Below are positions 48,616 to 64,000 of a stretch of 64,000 nt of DNA, piece by piece (position 1 is the stretch's first letter; each line of letters starts with the position of its first letter). Both the position numbers and the translations under genes were made by a program. The notes beneath the pieces are model-generated. The model did not search any database and was not told the origin of the DNA. It was given only the letters and a program-made list of their open reading frames with translations. Source of the DNA: Saksenaea vasiformis B4078 (Eukaryota; Mucoromycota; Mucoromycetes; Mucorales; Saksenaeaceae); the NCBI GenBank assembly GCA_000697055.1, contig JNDT01001834.1:82493-146492 (forward strand). Direction: 5' to 3'.

Positions 48616-51218
48616 TTAAGCCATATAGAATATACTTGTCATACGGATATCGCGGCTGCTAGCGCCAATGTGGACTGTGAATCGACCAGGTGGTACCACC
48701 CAAGCCTTTTCATCCACGTTCCAATAGCTGAGCTCTGTCTTTCCGAGTTCAAACTGCACCTGCGCTTTCTCTCCTGCTTTTATAAAGGGTTTCTCGAAGC
48801 CTCGCAAGATTTTTGGTGGCTCTTCAATTTCTTCAGGAAAAGATAGATACAGTTGTACAACCTCTGCACCGTCTCTGCTGCCTGTGTTGTGTATCGTGAC
48901 GGAGACATTGACATGCTGGTCCTGAGTATCGATGGCAAGCGAAGCATAGTGAAATGTAGTGTACGACAAACCAAATCCAAATTCGAAAAGCGGATCAATA
49001 TGGTTGGCATCAAACCATCGGTAGCCGACCAACAGCTTCTCTTTGTAATCAATCTACAGTCGATTTGTTAAATGATACTTTCTTTACGTGCTTCACTTGC
49101 CTGGAAGCCGTATTGCAGTGGGGCAGGGTAATCTTCTTGTCTTCGTGCTAATGTATACGGCATCCGGCCGGAAGGATTTACATCACCAAATAAAACATCA
49201 GCGAGAGCATTTCCCGATTCCTGACCGGGTAGACCTGCCCATATCAACCCCTTGATATTTGGATGGTCAATCCACGGCATGAGTACTGGACCAACAGAAT
49301 GGATAACGACAATTGTGTTGTTGTTAGCATCTGCAACAGCTTTGATCTAGACAGTATGTAAGCAAAGAGAGACCATCTGCTTCGTCCTTTTTGTTACCAG
49401 ATTGTCGCCGTTGTTCCATAAAGACATATTCTGGCGGTCTCCGATATTGTTTTCAACAACAATGTAATCTTCACCACTATCAGCGTTCGAAAAGACAAAC
49501 GCTACGTCCGCCTTTCGAGCTATAGCGGCTGCTTCGTCCAGATCCCAGTTGCCGGTGGAAAGTGTGACATTTGCGGTTTTGCCCGCACGCGCTTTGATAC
49601 CATCGTAGGGCTAACACGATTAACATTAAAACCATTTTCTATCACACGAGCGCTTTACCGTAATCAGGTACGGGTACTCGGCTGTTCCAGTTCCCCATCC
49701 TTGGGCAAGCGTGCCACGATCACAGCCGAAATCGAAGCAAGAATTAAGTCCACTAAAAGAAAGATGAACAAAGTGCTTGCCTTCAATGGGCTTACTTTGG
49801 ATCTGGCCCAGCGTCACTTCCAATCAAGGCGATGCTTATGTCTGTATCTTTTAGCGGTAGTATATTTTCGTTGTTCCTGAGAAGAACCGCAGAAGCCGCT
49901 CCTGATTGGCGAATGGATATTTTATGGTCTTCTTGAACATCAATATGCTGATCCTTGTTACGCCTGAAAGCGTCAAAGCTCAATTCCGGGAAATCCTGAG
50001 AAAATCATCAGCGGTTAGCCAAGTAAAACATGTACATGTATTTTTACCTTGTCTTGCCGAAGCTTGTACCAAGGCGCAAGAATACGCCTTGCCATGTCCG
50101 TAACCTAAATAAAATGAATTGTCATGTAGCGCTAATCGATGACTTACACGGGACTCGGGTATCTCACCGTTATGCACAGCCGTGGCCATAGACTCAGCGT
50201 ACTTTTCATCGGGCCTCGAACCGAGCACATCGAGTCCGCCTAGAGTCTGTAAGTCAACATAGCATGATGTTGTCTTCAAGTATTCTTTCTTTACCAGGCA
50301 TTCTCCAGTCCAATCCGTTCAAGGCGCTTTTGACAGTTGACCTGGCGGCGAGGAAATCGGACATGACGAATCCTTTGAATCCAAGTTCACCTTTCAAGAG
50401 CATATTGAGGGTGTTGTCGTTTTCGCAGGCATACTCTTGGTTTATTTTGTTGTAACTGCACATCATTCCCCCGACGCCGGCCTCTACAACACGTGCGAAC
50501 GGCCAAAGGTAGACTTCATGCAAGGTTCGATCGTCAATATTACTAGAGCTCTGTTGTTCCTAATGTGAGTGACAGTCTTACTTTCCTTTTTATTTTTCTA
50601 CCCACGTAGCGTCTGTTGGTTTCCTGTTGGGCACCAATGAAATGCTTGGCTGTACAGACCTAAGAACGGGCTAAGCACTTTTCCTGAAGTATTCAAGAAG
50701 AAACCTACGACGCCCCGGCTTTGTACACCTAGGACTGTTTCGGCACCCATAACACCGGTTAGATAAGGATCTTCTCCAAACCCTTCCCAGATTCTTCCTG
50801 AAATGGGTACACGCATGATATCAACAATAGGGCCAAGCTGTACATTGACGCCCTTTCGACGAAACTCTTTTCCCATCTGTTCGGCGCGGACTCGAACCAT
50901 TTCCTTGTCAAAGGTAGCAGCAGCATTTATTCCAGCAATAAATACACTGACGTTCGTAGTATAATGGACACCGAGAGAAGAATCTTCTTGACATAGTGCA
51001 GGAAGACCCAGATTTTTCATTTCATGAGAGGTACCAAAGCACTGTGCAGCGGGAAAAGGGAGATCGGTTGTAAGAAGAAGTTTTTGTTCAAGTGACATTT
51101 GGTTCAGGAGGGCGTCAGCCTTTTTGTAAGCCTCTTCCCATGATAGGATATCTACTTGATCGGCATAAGTAGCTGCCAACAAGAGAACAAAAGAAAACAC
51201 AGAATGGGAGAGACGCAT
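48616..51218 (-). CDS. secreted glycoside hydrolase family 3 beta-glucosidase
   Basis: A multi-exon minus-strand gene. It starts with a signal peptide (MRLSHSVFSFVLLLAATYA). The GH3 N-terminal TIM barrel is readable: LGPIVDIMRVPISGR, EGFGEDPYLTGVM, the CTAKHFIGAQQETNRR substrate-binding KHF, and GFKGFVMSDFLA with the nucleophile aspartate. The C-terminal sandwich domain follows (AVLLRNNENILPL, ALIGSDAG), then GLPGQESGNALADVLFGDVN with PSGRMPYT. A fibronectin III-like domain closes the protein (FEFGFGLSYTTF; VQLYLSFPEE). The enzyme cleaves terminal beta-glucose units from cellobiose or other beta-glucans outside the cell. The nucleophile context is SDF instead of the usual SDW. Confidence 0.93.
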
Positions 51219-53429
51219 GAGGAATTCGGTGTCTTCTACATACCTACGGTTCCTTTTATACCAACATCCTTTTTATTGATCGCTTTTCTTCCACAACAAC
51301 AACCATTCGGAATGCAGTCCAAAAGTGGCAATGTGGTATTTACATCGCTCACCATACCAATGTTTTTTTTCCTCCATGCATTTCTACAAATAAATGATCA
51401 TGTAGAGTATCCTTTGGGAAAAAAGAGAAAAAAAAAAGAAAAATGCAAGGTTTTGTACGTTTTACTCTCTGTGTGTGTTGCAAGCGCGTGTTCCTGAAAC
51501 ACGACGTGAAACTTTTATGTGTAAAAATTCCGCCAGTGCGAACACAAAGTTGCGAAGGAATTTCGATGGGATCAGCTGCTAATTGTCTTTTATTGAAAAC
51601 TCGCCGGGCATATCTGTTCTATCCACACCAACTGTATTTAAGACCGTGAACGCATCGAGATAATTTCAGTCTATTGACGTGATGGTACAAACAAGAAAAG
51701 GTTATGGTGACGTTTAGGGAAAAAAAGATAAATTCACATTGATTTTCTCTTTCTATTCCCTTAGGGTTATCACTTTTGCTGGTTCTAAGGCAGATTATCG
51801 CAAACAACGTAGGGAAGATCGAAGGTTTTATCAAATGACAGAGGTACTGGCTGAGGTTAGTACATCAAACGCTGTTGTACAGCGCTCAGATAAAATGCCA
51901 GTGTAAACAGAAGAAAGAGAGAAAAGACTTTACAGTGCAAAAAATAAGGTTTTTCTTATAGATCAAGTGCATTTCTGTTCTATGTTTAGTTTCTTTCACA
52001 TACACTTTGGAAAAAAAAGGTACTTTCAACCTCAATTTTTTCAAGTACGAACGACATGAAGCAAATGACCATTATTCTTTCACCATGAGACATTATAGAT
52101 GAGTTGCATTAGCTGTTTGGTATGAATGAGGAACAAGTACCATGTGCGCTGTATGCCATTGAACGATGCAACATTGAGGTTCAGAACACCATGCTGAATC
52201 AGTGAGGGAAAGGTGTATGCAAACGGAGTCGGATGTTGAATTAATTGTTGCGGAGTTGTAAATCGACCAATCATTTGGAACGTGGCATACAGAGAAAACC
52301 TACTATAACGCGCACCTCACTTGCGCATCCCATCAGTAATGTACCTTAAACTTGTCTCGCCCTAACCGAGACATCATAGGAGAAAAAGGTCGCTGACAAA
52401 TTCGAACGATTGGATAGAAATTTTTGAGTTATCGGTCGACGGTGTCCTGAAACTTCAGGCAATACTTCCTTTCCTTTTCTCTGGGCAATCAATTCTGCTT
52501 GATCGATATCTATTAGCGCACTGTAGGTAAGAAAATAACCAATTTTGGAAGGCAAAAGCCTTAGCGCATTGATCAATCCAGAGACGGTTTCACGAAAACA
52601 CGCATTTCCCTCCTTTGTTTCCCTTCTCCCCACATGCGTGTAATGCTGGTGAGTATACATCTGCTTCAATAAAGCAATTGATTTTCTCTTTTTTTCTTTT
52701 TTTTTTAGCGGTGTGATTTATATGTCTTTGACAGGTCGATCTTTTCAGATCCGAAGGTCACGTTGATTGACGACAATCCTTGTTGCACACGATATCCCTA
52801 ATTTTGACTATACTGGTACACACACAGCTCTACCATACTGTTTACCATTGGCTCAATGTTTGTTATAGTTCCGAAATTAGGCTATCTTTCGCCCCGCACC
52901 TTACATTTTTTTTTCCCCTCCTGCCTCTTTTGTTAAGTGCGGATTTAAGCAGCGGGCGAATGGGCTTTTGAGGGCGTAAAAAGAAGTCCGATTTGACTGA
53001 CGTCATCGGTAATTGAGGTGGAGTTAGCGAATGTTAGCGGATTCAATCAGACGAAACGGGTCCTTTTCTTTTCTCCTGTGGTAGAAAAAAAAAAAAAAAA
53101 AAAAAAAAAAAAGGTCGGTATCCAAGCGTGTATCCTCAGCTTATCAAATCCTCTTGTGTTCATGCGGGTTTTTATTTTACTTCTGGCGTAACCCCTTTAC
53201 TTCCTTTACTTCGTTTACCTTTGTGTCATCCTGTTATGTGCATTTTACTTCTCTTTTTTTGTTACTCTTTCATTTTCAGCTGTCACTTCATTAACGACGA
53301 TGGAGACTAATCTATACTTCTTTTTATATAGAAAATACTCTATTTTCTCGTATATTACGTCTGCATATATTCGTCGAACTCAACAACGATCTTTCCCCAA
53401 TCTGAATAACTGATATCGATCTATCGGGA
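51219..53429. other. intergenic region with an A28 tract
   Basis: About 2.2 kb. A 107-codon frame (52346-52669, minus) has no recognisable motif. An uninterrupted run of 28 A lies at 53085-53112. The right-hand 300 bp is T/CT-rich and likely the promoter of the chromatin-remodeller gene. Confidence 0.5.
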
Positions 53430-58609
<5,180 letters not shown>

Positions 58610-59432
58610 TTTATATACTACGTTGTACATACATGGACCAAGTTTCATTTGGAAATTTATTTTCTTTTTTCGCAAAGATTAAAAAACAAGCAAGTTCAGA
58701 TTTATCGTTTAACTGACGGGTCTCATTCCGCCAAAGTTACGAAACTTAAAAACGATTCATGAAAAAGCACCTTGCAAGGGTTTCTCTTTTACGACAATGC
58801 GTTGCATTTGATTCTAAAATGCTAAGCGTACGTATCTATGCAACATGGCTTCTTTCGTTTCACAAGTACCATTCCCCTTCAGTTTGAAATGATGGATGAT
58901 ATAGTCTCTACACGACGGTCTTATTCGATTGACTTTATTAAGATGGAAGTTGATAGGGAAGCCAATGCAATTCGAGGCAAATGAGGGGTCACTTTGGAAG
59001 CGTCTCAGGACCATGAAACCCAGTTGCACCTGTTCATGGTTAAATACGTGGGTTGCCAGAATGTTTCGCATGTTGTGAATGGGAGAAGGCAATCTATTAT
59101 TCATCAATGGTAGCACGGTTAAACCGTAGCATAAAACCCTTCAACCGAAACAAAAGGTGTTGGTTCACTTCCGAGATAAATTATCCATCCATCTTATCAT
59201 ACATTTGGCTTATTAATGCCAGGGTTTTTAGGTCAACATTCTAGCGAACAAAATAACGATGTCTTAGCATTTCACGGCAGGAACTTTCGGCCATCTTGAA
59301 ACATATTTTGCTCCTATGATCTAGCGTTGTGTAAAACTATGCTTGGCATCCCAGGGAATTGAGCAATTATGACTAATGGTTTGTACAGGGAACTTCGCTG
59401 AATTGTCTCGGCATTTAAAAATTTTCCTAGTG

Positions 59433-59471
<39 letters not shown>

Positions 59472-59546
59472 CCCCACAGATTGTCTTGTCATTTTCATAG
59501 GCATTGTTTCATTCTATCCAATGATATGAAATGAGGGCATCATACG
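58610..59546. other. intergenic region ending near an A36 tract
   Basis: About 0.9 kb. A 100-codon frame (58814-59116, minus) has no motif I recognise. A run of 36 A occupies 59435-59470, just upstream of the next small gene. Confidence 0.5.
59435..59470 (+). repeat. poly(A) tract, 36 nt
   Basis: Uninterrupted A36, followed by GCCCCACAG. A second tract of 34 A lies 491 bp downstream and is followed by TCCTACAG. The similar contexts may point to a duplicated or retroposed boundary. Confidence 0.8.
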
Positions 59547-59959
59547 ATGTGTCATCTTCCTTTTCCCAGCACTCTCTATCGAATATCCTCCATGCCAAGC
59601 AACCCTGTCAGTGATCATCATGATATCACGTCTTGGCCTCGACAAAGGAAGAACCAGGGCCCAGATTGCTTTCAGTTGTTACAAGATCTAGTTCAAGAGA
59701 AAGGACTACATGAAGAACCACTTGGGCTGGCCCATGCAAAGGACATAAAGCTGACGGGTATCCTTGTAAAGCGTTCCGCAAGTACTACTTCTCTTTCTGT
59801 GGGGCAAGCCTATGATTCGACTGAGCGTCTTCCCCGAAGGTCACGCTCTGTCCGCTTTGATGGTGCGCCCCCAAAGATCCATCGGTACATTCCGCCACTG
59901 AGTCGTACATATAATGCGTCAGCGGAGAAAGGCTTTGTTGAAATGAGCAAAGCAATGAA

Positions 59960-59963
<4 letters not shown>
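59547..59963 (+). CDS. small orphan protein with a PP1-docking-like motif
   Basis: A single frame of 138 codons; an internal ATG (59595) would give 122 aa starting MPSNPVSDHHD. I do not recognise a family. Visible features: a C-terminal basic segment RRSRSVRFDGAPP that contains an RVxF-type core (Arg-Ser-Val-Arg-Phe), and a Tyr/Pro-rich IHRYIPPLSRTYNAS. The stop codon TAA runs directly into a 34-nt A tract, so there is no ordinary 3' untranslated sequence. It could be a lineage-specific gene, or a processed copy of a transcript given the A tract. Confidence 0.45.

Positions 59964-59995
<32 letters not shown>
59962..59995 (+). repeat. poly(A) tract, 34 nt
   Basis: Uninterrupted A34. Its first two A residues are part of the TAA stop of the upstream small ORF. 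It ends 61 bp before the start of the GRAMD4-like gene. Confidence 0.85.
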
Positions 59996-59998
<3 letters not shown>

Positions 59999-60056
59999 TA
60001 CAGCCAATCAATTCAATCTTTTTTCCTTTCCCCGTTTTTACTCTTTTTCTTTTTTT

Positions 60057-62042
60057 ATGCATACCTTAAATAAAGGTTCATCCGATCTGTTAGTCCCTCC
60101 TCCTCTTCCTCGCCGCAGACGCCTGAGCGCAGGCGCCTCTCAAGTGTTTCACACTTTTATCAATCGCCCTCGTTCCTCATCAGAGGCACAATCGCCGCCA
60201 TCGCCATCTCCCCTTCCCTCGGAATCACACGAATCAGATATAGAAGATACAGACGAACTAAGCCTTTATTATGCACATCTCCATAAACATGTTAGGGAAG
60301 CAACCAAAAGACGTGCCGATTTGACAGCACCTGAAAAAGTTGCATTTCAAATCGAGATCGATGGTCGATTGCAAACACAATGGATACGTTACGCCGCAGC
60401 GGTAAACAATTTACAAACCGTTATTCATCATTGTTTCTTATCGCGCCTATTCTGTTAGTGGATTCAGTACATTGTGGAATCGGCTGCTAGTGACCGAGTC
60501 GACGAACGACTTGAGCCATTTTCGTTAATGATCATCAAAAGCGGTGTAGACCGTTTATACACCTTGGCCGAACCGTTGATGGAACCAGCCAAAAAAATAC
60601 GAAGGATATATCGATGGGAAAGTAAAGCATTGACAGGAGCATACCTTTTTGTACGTGAAAGGTCCAAACGAATCGGGAAATGGAACTGATCGCTTATCGT
60701 TTTCCAGCTGTACTTGATCTTGTGGTACTATGATTTGCTGCTGACCTTTGCTTGGATCTGGTGTGCAGGCTTCATTGCATGGGTTCGGTTAGACTCTTTT
60801 GCTCAATTGGGCGATGAGGCCGTTTCTTCTTCTTCTTCCTCTTCCTCTTCTGCTTCTTCTGGACAAACAGAAACAGGTCTGGCCAAGGTGAGCCAATTCT
60901 TGCGGCGGATACGACCTGAATCCCATCCTCGGCACGGATTTAGCGTGCTTGCGAAGAAATCCGCTTCGGAATGGCTCATGGATATCAAACGTACTTACGG
61001 TCCCAAAGGCCAACTTCTGGTAAGAGAGACGTCTCATTTTCGAAATCATAGACAAACCTCTTTTTTTCTTAAAAAAAAATTCTCATAGCTCTCCGATCTT
61101 GTCGATTTATTGGAAAGAATAAAAAAGTATGAATTGGTTTGCGAGAAGAAGAACAACTTTTGCTGACTGTTCCTGAAAAAAAAACTAAAAAAAAAAAGCT
61201 TAATCACTTGGAAACGCCCTGCAAGAACCCGTTGCTTACTGGTCTTTCTTACAGCCACTGGTATGTTTCTTGCCGTATTTCCGCTGTATTACACCATCAA
61301 AATGGTATCTCTGTGGATTGGTTTCGAATTCTTTGTTCTACAAGCATTGCGTTCTCATTATCCCCGTCATCGACGTTTATTTAATCTGATCGATTGGCTA
61401 TTATGGGGTGTACCCAACGATGCGGAGTATGCGCTGGAAGTGATCCGATTGCAAAACCACCCGAAGAAATTCAAGGCCACAAGAAGTATGTCTGGCTCAT
61501 CGATAGTGGCAGCATCCTCCTCCTCGATGCCTGAACTATTAGGTGACGAACAAGGAGACGAAGAAGACGGGACAATAAGTAAGGGATCAAATCATGACGA
61601 AGAAAGAGCTGACAAACACCATCTTAAAGCATATGGATGCATGTACAAGGGAACTATTCCCGGTCGTATTGTGCTAAGGCAAGAAAAAGAAGGCTTTGTT
61701 GCAGAAAAGTACTCATATGCTTGTTTAGAGAGAACGGCTTCCAGTTTCGGACGTCGCGTATGACAGGCGCACGAACACTGGTGGATTATTCATGGGATGA
61801 TATTTCAGGTGTCCGAAAAACAAGAGGTCTCAACATGGTAGTATGGCATACACATGCTCTCGATATTCATGTAACAGGTGGCGAGGTAAGATGGTATTCT
61901 ATGGTTTTTTTAAAAAAAAAAAAAGAGCGGCTGGTCATCTCATTTGTTTTCCTAGCTGCTTCATTTTGATAATGTCATTCGACGAGATGATTGCTTTAAT
62001 AACTTGGTAACAGCGTCAGGTGGACGCTGGAAAGGATTTTAA
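60057..62042 (+). CDS. GRAM-domain membrane protein, GRAMD4-like
   Basis: Seven exons: 60057-60401, 60459-60650, 60708-61019, 61089-61126, 61199-61678, 61729-61885 and 61956-62042; 536 aa. The N-terminus is Pro/Ser/Arg-rich. Two hydrophobic regions follow: LYLILWYYDLLLTFAWIW, and CLLVFLTATGMFLAVFPLYY with VSLWIGFEFFVLQAL. Next comes a GRAMD4-like block, NLIDWLLWGVPNDAEYALE. A GRAM domain spans about residues 440-525, with GCMYKGTIPGRIVL before the intron and VDYSWDDISGVRKTRG after. Human GRAMD4 is an ER/mitochondria-associated protein with lipid-binding GRAM. The fungal role is unknown. The fifth intron (61679-61728) begins GC rather than GT. Confidence 0.82.
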
Positions 62043-62630
62043 ATAAAATTTGACCTTCTGTGGTGGTTTGTGCAAGACCGTCGTCGTCGTTGGGCTCCGT
62101 GACCATGTCTGTAGCCCTGAAATCCCCGATTGTTAGACCATTTACGGAAATCAGACCCAGTCCTTTACCTGTTATACAAAGTGACGAGTGAGCAGTTCCT
62201 TACTGCCTAACTGTCCTGGACAGTGCTGCCGGGCGAGATGCTAATTGACATCCTGATTCGATGTAACGAACAAATATATCACGAATATTTCGGCCGGCAT
62301 TAACATCTCTGTTCCAAAACTAATGAAATAGTTAAGTATCAACGTGTCAACCCAAGCAGTACGGCTTACTAGAGATGTTCTGATTCCTCGTCTATCATAT
62401 GCGCACTGAGGGCACAGTCGGATAGGATAGACAATATTTCTGTAATTGTTGCGAGCTATTCCTATGTTAAAGAAAAATGTACATAAGCCGGACTAAGTCA
62501 TACCGGGTCGGCGTCTATTGGGGCATTCACTGCTTAGATGCAGAATCTGCTCGTCGTCACCTAAGCAATATTGACGTTTGTGCTTATGATGCTGGCGTCT
62601 GATATACTTTTTGCTAGAGATTAATGCATA
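62043..62630. other. spacer 3' of the Fanzor relic
   Basis: About 590 bp between the GRAMD4-like stop and the end of the Fanzor relic. A minus-strand reading from about 62660 down to 62505 stays open for about 50 codons with a WKPDSYA start that resembles the WNRDxNA motif of TnpB zinc ribbons, but it is out of frame with the upstream part. If a guide (omega) RNA exists, its most likely site is here. Confidence 0.4.
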
Positions 62631-64000
62631 TGAGTCAGGTTTCCACTGTGTCCATTTGTTTCCCAAACATACCGATGATTACACAGTTGCATGTTATAGT
62701 CACGGAAATCGACTGTGTCGTGATGACATATGCTGCATACTTTGCTGGTTTTGTACTAGTCTACGCATATGACTGGACATCGCTGTGCTAGCATCTTGCG
62801 AAAGGTCTACATGGATAGTAAATGTTAATAGGATTCTCACTACCAAGAGAACTTCAACACCCTCACCTTCACCGGTAACGGTGCATACGTCTTGTAGCCT
62901 CCACTATGCAGGTCGGCATCTCCGTATGCCACAAATGCCCGGCGCTGGTCACGTCTACTGTTTTGTGCCTCACGATGTTGACGACGTTGGCGATACCGCG
63001 CTTTTTTGTTCTGTTTTTGCACATTTGCGACCGGAGGCTGATGCAGAGAGATAATTAATGAACGAAGAATAAGCAGGCAAATGCTCACCAGGGTTGAATT
63101 GGGATAAAATCCCCCGACCTGGTTTGCGATAACGTCCATGGTCATACTTCTGGAAGAGCCCTGCAAGGCACGCCTTTCCCCGTGTCTGTAATGACGGTTG
63201 AACTCATCCGTTCTGGGAAAGTCCATTCAATATGACCACATATTGACAAGAACATTCTGTAGCTACCTCTGTTTTTCGCTGAATTGTGCCGTGAGAAAGC
63301 GCTGGAATTCCGGAACAGATGAGACCGTCTTAGGATGTTCCGAAAGACGATCGTAGACTTCCTGCATGTTGGCAATTTCACGATTTTTCCTTTCTATCTG
63401 AAGACTCCAGTTAAATTTGGAGCTGGATCTAAAAAAGCATGCAGTTATTGCACTGACTACATACAGGATCTTGTTCTTACTGGTAATAACCGTTCGTGAC
63501 AGAAAATGTATGGCTATTTCTTGCCTCTTCGTCATGAAGATCCTCCGCTGTGTCTACGGCGGTCACAAGGGAACGAATACCTACGAAATACATATATAGC
63601 CTTTGTTAGATTCTTCATAGCAAGGAGCATACCAGGATCGATTCCCACGATGCGAGTTCTTTCAGGGTCTAAATGGCGTGCGACCGTTAAGCCCGTGGGC
63701 TCCTTCTTCAAATGATAGATGCCACGCTGCAAATCAGAGAAATCCCTGTTATGAGGAAGGAACTGAAAGTCTCTCTGGGAGGACGGATAAGATGCTGAAA
63801 TGCAACCTTTCTGTTAGCGTGCTCCACGGTATAACAAAAACTGGACTGACCTTGGTTTGGTTTGCGAGATTTAAATCTGACTGCCACCATAACACCATCC
63901 GTCTCAAAGCCATAATCAAACTCTACTTCTTGTAGCTCATCGTTGTTTATCCCTTATATGAACAAGTGTAAGGACATTACTTCCATGCAGTTGAATATGA
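62631..64000 (-). pseudogene. degenerate Fanzor/OrfB (TnpB-like RNA-guided nuclease), N-terminus beyond window
   Basis: Minus-strand exons descend from the right edge: about 63952-63851 (FDYGFETDGVMVAVRF), 63726-63633 ending in the RuvC-I motif GIDPG, 63580-63481 (RSLVTAVDT), 63428-63267, 63212-63119 (RHYRHGERRALQGSSRSM), 63037-62867 (FVAYGDADL, then YKTYAPLPVK) and 62806-62631. The last gives FRKMLAQRCPVICVD, an amber codon at 62758-62756, then YKTSKVCSICHH and a second Cys. In intact family members this block reads VDEYRTSK.CxxC and is followed by WNRDxNA. Here the Glu after the Asp is replaced by TAG, and a WxxD-like block appears only in another frame. Intact Fanzors are eukaryotic OMEGA nucleases that cut DNA under guidance of an RNA encoded at their 3' end. 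This copy is probably inactive. Family call is firm, precise exons less so. Confidence 0.72.

Noticed and set aside
52346..52669. 107-codon minus-strand ORF
   Set aside because: No motif, start context or neighbouring exon; composition resembles other chance openings in this spacer.
58814..59116. 100-codon minus-strand ORF
   Set aside because: No recognisable domain, and an isolated frame in AT-rich DNA; not strong enough to call a gene.
62631..64000. Functional, intact Fanzor gene
   Set aside because: The TAG at 62758-62756 and the frame shift before the WxxD-like block rule out a complete product without readthrough or an unseen splice.

Overview
This is nuclear DNA of a fungus, most probably an early-diverging mould of the Mucoromycota (Mucorales-like). 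Coding exons are cut by many short introns (about 41-90 nt, GT/AG with TACTAAC-like branch sites). Genes use the standard code and are separated by AT-rich spacers of 0.3-5 kb with pyrimidine-rich promoters. The gene set includes Itc1, Sec15, Cdc11-type septin, Hmt1, an RSC/SWI-SNF ATPase, GCP5 and Gemin8. The last two are missing from budding yeast. Genus cannot be settled from the window alone. Exon models were built by hand and checked for reading-frame continuity where coordinates are given.

Layout, left to right. 1-9134 is gene-poor: one C2H2 zinc-finger regulator (3111-3959) and a decayed universal-stress-protein gene (7333-8360). 9135-20092 holds Itc1 (ISWI remodelling subunit), an amino-acid/GABA-type permease, a mitochondrial TPR protein (minus) and a RhoGEF. 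21139-25354 is a compact block: Sec15 (minus) and a Gemin8-like gene (plus) share a 92-bp divergent promoter, and Gemin8 runs tail-to-tail into URM1 (minus), with 11 bp between the stop codons. 26141-26405 is one copy of a diverged repeat whose partner lies at 47649-47906. 27457-34716 carries an Hmt1-type vacuolar half-ABC transporter, a WDR83/Morg1 WD40 protein and a tandem-CCCH (tristetraprolin-type) RNA-binding protein. 36802-42684 carries mitochondrial ribosomal protein uL30m, a region with a Tc1-type helix-turn-helix ORF that lacks a DDE domain, gamma-tubulin complex component 5 and an intronless GNAT acetyltransferase. 42970-51218 (all minus) holds the septin, the PP2A catalytic subunit and a secreted GH3 beta-glucosidase. 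53430-58609 is the Sth1/Snf2 ATPase. 59547-62042 holds a small orphan gene lying between two long poly(A) tracts and a GRAMD4-like membrane protein.

The right end (62631-64000, minus, running off the window) is the most unusual locus. It is an intron-containing, degenerate Fanzor/OrfB (eukaryotic TnpB-like RNA-guided nuclease) gene. The RuvC-I block and a Cys-x2-Cys zinc-ribbon half are readable, but there is an amber codon directly after the RuvC-III aspartate and a frame break before the C-terminal WxxD-like block.

Most genes are housekeeping (chromatin, exocytosis, cytoskeleton, snRNP assembly, tRNA thiolation). The accessory layer is the Fanzor relic, the HTH-only ORF, the USP pseudogene and the unexplained repeat pair. 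No rRNA, tRNA or CRISPR array was seen.
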